DNA of 28,573 nt from Megamonas sp. UBA1799. Lineage in GTDB: Bacteria > Bacillota > Negativicutes > Selenomonadales > Selenomonadaceae. Of the stretch, positions 22,899-28,573 are shown one piece after another. The stretch is taken from contig DCFR01000024.1 in assembly GCA_002319815.1 (NCBI GenBank), positions 1-28,573 of the forward strand. The letters are read 5' to 3'. Below the pieces are notes generated by a model. That model searched no databases and was not told the DNA's origin. It saw only the letters and a program-made list of their open reading frames with translations. The position numbers were made by a program, and so were the translations under genes. Within the stretch, counting starts at the first letter, position 1. Each line of letters begins with the position of its first letter.

Positions 22899-23732
22899 TC
22901 AGACCAATGCGGCTGAAGGACGATACAATGCCTCCGCATACCGGTCAGCAACGGTAAATATTCCCAATTGGTCCGGATAGCGCTGCAGCGTTGCATGAAA
23001 ATCCGAACCGCCGGTCAGCAGCAAATGATATTTTTCCGCCATTGCCTGATAACGGATGACATCTTCCGCTGTATGCTGCGGATAAAAAACTTCCATACCA
23101 TCAAACCCCAGTTTGAGCAGCCTTTCCACCAGGTCATCGTCGCCTACCAGCTTGGGATGCGCCAGCACCACAATGCCCCCCGCAGCATGTACCAGCGCCA
23201 CAATTTCTGCAGGATCCAGCTTATAATGCGGCACATAAGCTGGTTTATCATTACCCAGAACCTCAGCAAATACCGTCCGGATAGCCGGGAAAAACCCTTT
23301 CTGAACCAATACCCGGGCAATATGCGGCCGCCCGATTGATTTGCTGGTTCCCGCAACCTGCAGCACTTCCGTTTCCGTAATCGCATAACCCAGCTCCTGC
23401 AGTTTTTCCACCATCGCCGTAAAACGCGTCCAGCGGCCCTCAACCACATCATTCAACCGATCCAGCAATTCCTGATGATAAATATTGATATTGTACCCCA
23501 GAATATGCACATCATGGCCTTCGGCCTGGCTGCTGCACTCAATTCCCGGAATGATACAGATTCCCTTTCCCGGATATAACCCCTGCTCATACAAATGACG
23601 AATCCCGTCCACATTATCATGGTCGGTTATCGCAATATAAGACAGCCCAGCCGCTTTTGCTGCCGTCACAATCTCTTCCGGCGTCAATCTTCCATCCGAA
23701 AAATTTGTGTGTATATGCAAATCACTTGGCAT
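22899..23732 (-). CDS. PHP domain metal-dependent phosphoesterase
   Basis: A 277-aa PHP (polymerase and histidinol phosphatase) protein close to the TrpH/RNase AM group, which removes phosphate from 3',5'-nucleoside bisphosphates or trims RNA 5' ends. Metal-binding motifs are DLHIHTNFSDG near the start, AITDHDNVDG, PGIECSS, VLAHPKLVG and TGGSDFHA. The start is set at ATG 23732 (MPSDLHIH), with GGAGTGA about nine bases upstream and the catalytic motif close to the N terminus. An ATG at 23756 is an alternative without a good ribosome site. It follows spoVS and precedes the P-loop/Asp23 gene on the same strand, in a cluster with two other nucleotide/RNA phosphodiesterases (rny, ymdB). Confidence 0.9.
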   Translation of the reverse strand: MPSDLHIHTNFSDGRLTPEEIVTAAKAAGLSYIAITDHDNVDGIRHLYEQGLYPGKGICIIPGIECSSQAEGHDVHILGYNINIYHQELLDRLNDVVEGRWTRFTAMVEKLQELGYAITETEVLQVAGTSKSIGRPHIARVLVQKGFFPAIRTVFAEVLGNDKPAYVPHYKLDPAEIVALVHAAGGIVVLAHPKLVGDDDLVERLLKLGFDGMEVFYPQHTAEDVIRYQAMAEKYHLLLTGGSDFHATLQRYPDQLGIFTVADRYAEALYRPSAALV

Positions 23733-23816
23733 TCCTGTGTCACTCCAATTATCCATCAGACGATATGCCTATCATATCATAAATCGTCAGAAAATAATAT
23801 ACTTTTTTACTATTCT

Positions 23817-24077
23817 TCAGCGTGGCTCAACAATGAGCTTGATCGCCGTGCGCTGTTCGCCATCAATCTCCACATCCGTAAAGGCAGGAATGCAGATCAG
23901 ATCTATACCGTGCGGCGCCACAAAGCCACGGGCAATCGCCACGGCCTTGACCGCCTGATTCAAGGCCCCGGCCCCGATGGCCTGCATCTCCGCACTGCCG
24001 GATTCACGCAGCACGCCCGCCAGAGCGCCTGCGACAGAATTGGAATTTGATTTCGCCGATACTTTTAATACTGCCAT
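23817..24077 (-). CDS. spoVS: SpoVS, stage V sporulation protein S family
   Basis: An 86-aa Alba-like protein, the standard length of SpoVS. It begins MAVLKVSAKSNSNSVAGALA and ends in a hydrophobic strand (AIKLIVEPR). In Bacillus it affects septation and spore development, and it is kept in many non-sporulating Firmicutes, often beside ymdB. Its biochemical role is unresolved; the Alba fold suggests nucleic acid binding. The start at 24077 has AGGAAGGA about nine bases upstream; the open frame extends further but without a start supported by a ribosome site. It lies 91 bp after ymdB on the same strand. Confidence 0.95.
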   Translation of the reverse strand: MAVLKVSAKSNSNSVAGALAGVLRESGSAEMQAIGAGALNQAVKAVAIARGFVAPHGIDLICIPAFTDVEIDGEQRTAIKLIVEPR

Positions 24078-24168
24078 AGTCAGCCATCCTTCCTGCACAA
24101 AAAACATCAAAAAAACATTCTGCTGCCCATGGAGTATATTCGGTAATAACGATCGCAAATCCTTCTTT

Positions 24169-24948
24169 TCATTCCTCCCTGATCAGCACGCGTTCAATCG
24201 AAAGCGTACGGTTCGTCACGTCATCCGTTTCTATGATAACAGCCGAATAAACAGCCGGACCTTCGGCAGGTTCAAAACGCACCGGCCGTCCGGTAGTAAA
24301 TTTTTCCAGAATGCATTCCCGCCGTACCCCCAGCACTGAATTCCAGGGACCGACCATGCCCAGATCCGTAATATAAGCCGTTCCGCCCGGCAGCAAACGA
24401 TCATCCGCCGTCTGAATGTGCGTATGCGTTCCCACAACGGCATTCACTCTTCCATCCAGATACCAGCCCATAGCCATCTTTTCCGAAGTGGTTTCCGCAT
24501 GAAAATCAAGAATGATAATATCGCAGTCCTGTTTCATATCCCGCAGCAAATCTTCCACTTTTTGAAATGGACAATCCAAGGCCGGCATAAAAGCCCGCCC
24601 GGAAAGATTCATAACCCCGACATTCTTCGCCCGAAAAGGATAGACACAATAACCGCGTCCCGGAGCCCCTTCCGGATAATTGGCCGGACGAATAAGAAAA
24701 GGTTCCGTATCAATAAACTCCAACACATCCTTCTTATCCCAGATGTGATTGCCTGAAGTTATGATATCCGCTCCGCCGTGATAAAGCGCATCCAGCGACT
24801 TGCGGGTAATCCCTTTGCCGCCGGCTGAGTTTTCGCCATTCACAATGACCACATCAATTTTTTTCTCCGCCCTGATTTTCGGCGTATATTTAGCAAAAGC
24901 CGCCCGTCCCGGGCGGCCATATACATCCCCAACAATTAAAAAGCGCAA
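24169..24948 (-). CDS. ymdB: YmdB, TIGR00282 family metallophosphoesterase
   Basis: A 259-aa phosphodiesterase that in Bacillus hydrolyses 2',3'-cyclic nucleotides and influences biofilm and motility decisions. Metal-binding residues fall at the Bacillus positions: Asp8 (VGDVYG), Glu39-Asn40 (NGENSAGGKGIT), Asn67-His68 (TSGNHIWD). Then DFHAETTSEK and GTHTHIQTADD supply the later histidines. Length is normal. In Bacillus ymdB follows rny directly; here a 175-aa unknown gene sits between them, 16 bp upstream of ymdB. spoVS follows. Confidence 0.95.
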   Translation of the reverse strand: MRFLIVGDVYGRPGRAAFAKYTPKIRAEKKIDVVIVNGENSAGGKGITRKSLDALYHGGADIITSGNHIWDKKDVLEFIDTEPFLIRPANYPEGAPGRGYCVYPFRAKNVGVMNLSGRAFMPALDCPFQKVEDLLRDMKQDCDIIILDFHAETTSEKMAMGWYLDGRVNAVVGTHTHIQTADDRLLPGGTAYITDLGMVGPWNSVLGVRRECILEKFTTGRPVRFEPAEGPAVYSAVIIETDDVTNRTLSIERVLIREE

Positions 24949-24964
24949 AATACCGATCCTCCGA

Positions 24965-25492
24965 TTACTTATTAAACACCATAACGCGGCCTTCCTCGCG
25001 AATGCCGATCATCCGGTCGGTGACTCGCGTCGCCTTCAGGTTGCCAATCATATGATCAATGACTTCCTCCTGCGCGGCCGCTTCGCCATCAAAATCAACA
25101 GGCCCCAGATCATCATGGTCCATGATCAGAATATTGCCAAACTGCTCGTGCATGATTGTGCTGATCAGACTGATCTCTCCCCGGGAAATCGTTTCCACAT
25201 CACGAATGATATGGAAAAATGCCGTGTTTCCCTGTCCCTCAAGAAAAATTTCGATGCGGGCATCCGTATAGCCTTCCAGGCTATGATAAGCCAGGATACT
25301 TTCCTCAAGGAAACTTCCTACACTTTCATAAGCTTGCCGCTGTGGTACCTCTTTCAACGCAAAAGAAAAATGCAGCGCTTCATCGCCCGGTTCAAAACTC
25401 ACGGTGCCAATCTCCGGATAACAGACCAAAATCGACACCAATAAATTGATTCCATCCATATTTGGCTTTTTCCCTTTTTTGAATCTGACCAT
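24965..25492 (-). CDS. Unrecognised protein between rny and ymdB
   Basis: A 175-aa protein that I do not recognise. It begins with a basic stretch (MVRFKKGKKPNMDG), followed by an alternating hydrophobic region (INLLVSILVCYPEIG). The rest is an acidic alpha/beta-looking sequence with LHFSFALKEVP, a central helix (AYESVGSFLEESILAYHSLEG) and MDHDDLGPVDFDGE. There is no signal peptide or clear membrane helix. The start at 25492 has GAGGTG about six bases upstream. It follows the rny terminator and is 16 bp before ymdB, so it is probably co-transcribed with ymdB-spoVS. Coding quality (codon use, ribosome site, tight spacing) is good. A role in RNA or cyclic-nucleotide metabolism would be guilt by association only. 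Confidence 0.82.
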   Translation of the reverse strand: MVRFKKGKKPNMDGINLLVSILVCYPEIGTVSFEPGDEALHFSFALKEVPQRQAYESVGSFLEESILAYHSLEGYTDARIEIFLEGQGNTAFFHIIRDVETISRGEISLISTIMHEQFGNILIMDHDDLGPVDFDGEAAAQEEVIDHMIGNLKATRVTDRMIGIREEGRVMVFNK

Positions 25493-25533
25493 TATACGCA
25501 CCTCATTCCCATTCAAGAACTATATCTTCGTCT

Positions 25534-25576
25534 AAAAAAGAGAGTGCTGCTCGCGCAAAGCCTTCACAACACCCTC
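25534..25576 (-). terminator. Rho-independent terminator after rny
   Basis: On the minus strand GAGGGTGTTG and CAGCACTCTC (within 25540-25576) form a ten-pair stem with two G-U wobbles, followed by six T residues (25534-25539). Confidence 0.75.
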
Positions 25577-25591
25577 ATTTATTTTCCTGCT

Positions 25592-25617
25592 TTACTCTAT
25601 ATACTTACACTATATAC
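25592..25617. repeat. 13-bp tandem direct repeat after rny
   Basis: TTACTCTATATAC (25592-25604) is followed immediately by TTACACTATATAC (25605-25617), with one mismatch in 13. It lies between the rny stop and its terminator. Purpose unknown. Confidence 0.6.
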
Positions 25618-25620
25618 CGT

Positions 25621-27165
25621 TTACTTCGCGTAGTCAACGACCCGTGTCTCACGAATAATCGTAGCTTTGATTTGTCCTGGATATTCCAGTTCAGCTTCGA
25701 TTTTCTTGACGATATCATGTGCCAATCCAACCGAGGTCACATCGTCCACTTTATCCGGCTTAACCATAACACGGATCTCACGTCCGGCCTGAATGGCGAA
25801 ACACCGCTCTACACCTTCAAACGATTCGGCAATTTCCTCTAGCCGCGTAAGCCGTTTCAGATACGACTCAAGACTCTCGCGCCGTGCACCCGGACGAGCT
25901 GCCGAAACAGCATCTGCCGCTGCTACCAACACAGCTTCTACCGTTGTCGCTTCTTCATCACCATGATGTGCAGCAATCGCATTGATGACTTCCTTCGATT
26001 CATGATATTTTTTGGCAAGATCAGCGCCAATCGTCACATGCGGACCTTCTACCTCATGGTCCACAGCTTTGCCGATATCATGCAGCAAGCCGCCGCGTTT
26101 AGCCAGCGCTACATCAACCCCAAGCTCTGCCGCCATGACGCCGGCCAGATGTGAAACCTCAATGGAATGATTCAGCACATTCTGTCCATAACTGGTACGG
26201 TACTTCAACCTACCCAGCAATTTAATGATTTCAGGATGCAGCCCGTGTACGCCGGTATCAAACGATGCCTGCTCACCGGCTTCCTTAATCCGCTGGTCCA
26301 CTTCATGCTTAGCTTTATCCACCATCTCTTCAATCCGAGCCGGATGAATGCGCCCATCGGTAATCAGTTTTTCCAATGCGATGCGAGCCACTTCGCGCCG
26401 TACCGGGTCAAAACCTGAGAGGATCACCGCCTCCGGTGTATCATCAATGATGAGATCGATGCCGGTGAGCGTTTCCAGTGCCCGGATATTGCGGCCCTCA
26501 CGCCCGATAATGCGGCCCTTCATCTCATCATTTGGCAGGGCAACAACCGAAACTGTTGTTTCCGCCACATGGTCGGCCGCACAGCGCTGAATCGCCTGAG
26601 ACACGATATCCCGCGCCTTTTTATCCGCTTCATCCTTCGCTTGCTGCTCATATTCCTTGATCATAAGAGCCTTCTCATGTTTCAGCTCATCTTCCGCTTC
26701 TGACATGAGCATCGTCTTCGCTTCATCCGTCGTCAAATTGGAAATGCGTTCCAATTCCGACTTCTGCTTTTCATGAAGCTCCGCCAAAGAAGTTTTCTCG
26801 TTCTCAAGCTCGTCTTCCCGAGCCGCCAGTCCCTCTTCCTTCTTGTCCAGGGTATCCAGCTTACGGTCAAGATTCTCTTCTTTCTGCACCAAACGGCGTT
26901 CCTGCCGCTGCAGTTCACTGCGCCGTTCCTTTGTATCACGATCCAGATCCTGACGCAGCCGGTGGATATCCTCCTTGGCTTCCAGCAGGGCCTCCTTCTT
27001 CTTGGTTTCGCCCTTTGCCTCAGCCTCTTCTACAATTCGCTTGGCTTCTTCTTCTGCCGAGCCGATCTTCGATTCCGCCATCTGCCGACGCATAAAATAG
27101 CCGCCGCCTACGCCCGCAATCAATGCAAGTATTACCGCTAATGATAATTCAACGATAATCTTCAC
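25621..27165 (-). CDS. rny: Ribonuclease Y
   Basis: The membrane-anchored endoribonuclease that starts mRNA decay in many Firmicutes. The 514-aa protein has an N-terminal membrane helix (about 3-25, ending GGGYFMRR) and a long charged coiled coil (about 30-190). A KH RNA-binding domain (about 205-270, with GRIIGREGRNIRALE) and an HD hydrolase domain with LLHDIGKAVDHE and AAHHGDEE follow. The frame opens at GTG 27165 (reads KIIVELSL after the start), but the G-rich ribosome site AAGGGGG directly abuts the GTG, which is closer than usual. A non-standard start (ATT/ATC) a few codons later is possible. A TTGACA/TAAAAT promoter lies about 100 bp upstream, and a terminator follows the gene. Confidence 0.96.
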   Translation of the reverse strand: MKIIVELSLAVILALIAGVGGGYFMRRQMAESKIGSAEEEAKRIVEEAEAKGETKKKEALLEAKEDIHRLRQDLDRDTKERRSELQRQERRLVQKEENLDRKLDTLDKKEEGLAAREDELENEKTSLAELHEKQKSELERISNLTTDEAKTMLMSEAEDELKHEKALMIKEYEQQAKDEADKKARDIVSQAIQRCAADHVAETTVSVVALPNDEMKGRIIGREGRNIRALETLTGIDLIIDDTPEAVILSGFDPVRREVARIALEKLITDGRIHPARIEEMVDKAKHEVDQRIKEAGEQASFDTGVHGLHPEIIKLLGRLKYRTSYGQNVLNHSIEVSHLAGVMAAELGVDVALAKRGGLLHDIGKAVDHEVEGPHVTIGADLAKKYHESKEVINAIAAHHGDEEATTVEAVLVAAADAVSAARPGARRESLESYLKRLTRLEEIAESFEGVERCFAIQAGREIRVMVKPDKVDDVTSVGLAHDIVKKIEAELEYPGQIKATIIRETRVVDYAK

Positions 27166-27268
27166 CCCCTTCTTTTGTTTTTGTTTTAATTTGTCGCTGT
27201 TTAAGCATTTTAAATCATGATAGTATGTGGCTTAAGAGAGCAGACTGCTCCCATAACTATACTACTTT

Positions 27269-27297
27269 ATTTTAAATGCTTTTCCTGTAAGTGTCAA
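27269..27297 (-). promoter_or_regulatory. rny: Promoter of rny
   Basis: Minus-strand TTGACA (27292-27297), 17-bp spacer, TAAAAT (27269-27274); predicted start near 27262. The leader of about 97 nt contains GAGCAG/CTGCTC and flanking TAGTAT/ATACTA complementarity, so it is probably folded. Confidence 0.75.
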
Positions 27298-27316
27298 GCT
27301 GGCGGCAGCAAATGTC

Positions 27317-27354
27317 AAAAAAGTCGCTGCCGGCAAAATTTTGCCGGCAGCGAC
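27317..27354 (-). terminator. Rho-independent terminator of groL
   Basis: A perfect 32-bp palindrome (27323-27354), with arms GTCGCTGCCGGCAAAA and TTTTGCCGGCAGCGAC, is followed on the minus strand by six T residues (27317-27322). It ends the chaperonin operon 35 bp past groL. Confidence 0.92.
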
Positions 27355-27389
27355 CCCTGCTGCTTTCAACCTGTAAAATTATGGATGCC

Positions 27390-28573
27390 TTACATCATGC
27401 CCGGCATGCCGCCCATGCCCGGAGCCGGAGCTGCCGGAGGATTCTTTTCCGGCTTATCAGCTACCAACGTTTCCGTCGTCAGAACCATAGCCGCAATGCT
27501 GGCCGAATTCTGCAGCGCCGAACGCGTTACTTTAGCCGGATCCACGATGCCGGCAGCAATCATATCAACATACTCGCCCGTCAGAGCATTAAAGCCCTTG
27601 CCCGTGCCGGCATGCTTGACATGCTCAACCACAACGGAGCCTTCCAGCCCGGCGTTGTTGGCAATCTGACGAACCGGTTCTTCAATGGCGCGCTTTACAA
27701 TATTGATGCCCGTCTGGATATCGCCCTCGCCATTAAGCTTATCCAGTGCCGGAAGAATGTCAATAAACGTCGTACCGCCGCCAGCAACAATGCCCTCTTC
27801 GACAGCTGCCCGCGTTGCATTCAGCGCATCTTCAATACGAAGCTTCTTATCTTTCAACTCAACTTCAGTCGCTGCGCCGATTTCAATAACCGCTACGCCG
27901 CCGGCAAGTTTTGCCAGACGCTCCTGGAGTTTTTCACGGTCAAAATCAGACGTCGTCTCTTTGACCTGCTTTTTAATCTGCTCAACACGCGCAACGATTT
28001 TTTCCTTATCGCCATAGCCGTCGACAATCGTCGTCTCTTCTTTCGTTGCACGAACCTGACGAGCCCGGCCCAAATCCTCCAGCTGGACGCTTTCCAGCTT
28101 ACGACCGAGTTCTTCGCTGATGACATTGCCGCCCGTCAGGATGGCGATATCTTCCAGCATCGCTTTACGGCGATCGCCAAAGCCCGGAGCCTTTACCGCC
28201 AGAGCCTTAAAGGTGCCGCGCAGTTTATTGACAACAATCGTTGCCAAAGCCTCGCCGTCAAGATCCTCAGCAATAATCATGAGTTCCTTGCCTTGTTTAA
28301 CAACCTGCTCCAGAATCGGCAGGATATCAGCAATCGCGGAAATCTTGCGATCCGTGATCAGGATATAAGGATCATCCAGACCGGCTTCCATCTTATCGGC
28401 ATCCGTAACCATGTACGGAGAAATGTAGCCGCGGTCAAACTGCATGCCTTCAACAACCGACAGGTTTGTATCCATGCTCTTGGACTCTTCAACCGTGATG
28501 ACGCCATCTTTACCAACTTTTTCCATAGCTTCCGCAATGAGCTTACCCGTTTCTTCATCAGAAGAAGAAATCG
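27390..28573 (-). CDS. groL: GroEL chaperonin (C-terminal part; 5' end outside the window)
   Basis: The 60-kDa chaperonin that folds proteins inside a double-ring chamber with GroES. About 394 residues are present; roughly the first 145 lie beyond the right edge. The visible part opens in the region ISSSDEETGKLIAEAMEKVG and includes VITVEESKSMDT, RGYISPYMVTD, APGFGDRRKAMLEDIA, GGVAVIEIGAATEVELK and the nucleotide-pocket segment EEGIVAGGGTTFID. It ends in the Gly-Met tail GMGGMPGMM typical of GroEL. The frame is intact up to the window edge. groES is presumably upstream, outside the window. Confidence 0.97.
   Translation of the reverse strand, partial: ISSSDEETGKLIAEAMEKVGKDGVITVEESKSMDTNLSVVEGMQFDRGYISPYMVTDADKMEAGLDDPYILITDRKISAIADILPILEQVVKQGKELMIIAEDLDGEALATIVVNKLRGTFKALAVKAPGFGDRRKAMLEDIAILTGGNVISEELGRKLESVQLEDLGRARQVRATKEETTIVDGYGDKEKIVARVEQIKKQVKETTSDFDREKLQERLAKLAGGVAVIEIGAATEVELKDKKLRIEDALNATRAAVEEGIVAGGGTTFIDILPALDKLNGEGDIQTGINIVKRAIEEPVRQIANNAGLEGSVVVEHVKHAGTGKGFNALTGEYVDMIAAGIVDPAKVTRSALQNSASIAAMVLTTETLVADKPEKNPPAAPAPGMGGMPGMM

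Noticed and set aside
1..28573. CRISPR arrays, tRNA or rRNA genes, insertion sequences, prophage
   Set aside because: No regularly spaced repeats, cloverleaf-like sequences, transposase or phage genes were recognised by reading the window.

Overview
The window most resembles a chromosomal segment of a Negativicutes-type Firmicute (Selenomonas/Acidaminococcus/Phascolarctobacterium-like). Supporting this are spoVS next to rny and ymdB, strong Shine-Dalgarno sites, frequent TTG/GTG starts, Bacillus-style Pho boxes, lipoprotein-type binding proteins and moderate GC content. The genus cannot be fixed from the sequence alone. No tRNA, rRNA, IS element, phage or CRISPR array was seen.

Left part (1-5419), all on the minus strand. 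An rsmD-coaD-coiled-coil operon starts from a promoter near 5391-5419 and ends at a strong terminator (3717-3747). Immediately after it come an OmpR/PhoB-type response regulator and then larB-larC-larE, which make the nickel-pincer nucleotide cofactor. larA is not in the window. A possible further gene runs off the left edge.

Phosphate genes are scattered. pstS-pstC-pstA lies at 8241-5473 with its own terminator. pstB-phoU lies at 20111-18675, and the sensor kinase phoR at 16881-18662 converges on phoU. The likely partner regulator is the gene at 3693-2989. I find 11-bp-spaced TTAACA-type direct repeats (Pho boxes) upstream of pstS, pstB and phoR. At pstS and pstB there are three repeats each, and the distance from the last repeat to the -10 box is identical.

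Between the phosphate blocks (8682-15283, minus) is a seven-gene catabolic-looking operon: an L-cysteine desulfidase-family protein, a uroporphyrinogen-decarboxylase/MtaA-like protein, a complete polar amino acid ABC transporter (binding protein, two permeases, ATPase) and an SDR oxidoreductase. It has a near-consensus promoter followed at once by a terminator-like palindrome in the leader. The second permease carries a single in-frame amber codon. A divergent MFS exporter shares the control region.

Right part. A DUF4127 protein (+) diverges from pstB. Then, on the minus strand, come groL (partial), rny, an unrecognised 175-aa protein, ymdB, spoVS, a PHP phosphoesterase and a P-loop/Asp23 fusion protein, ending at a long nested inverted repeat that can terminate transcription in both directions.

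The best candidates for new biology are the cysteine-desulfidase/MtaA-like/ABC/SDR operon with its leader switch, the split Pho regulon that may include DUF4127, and the unknown genes around rny-ymdB-spoVS.
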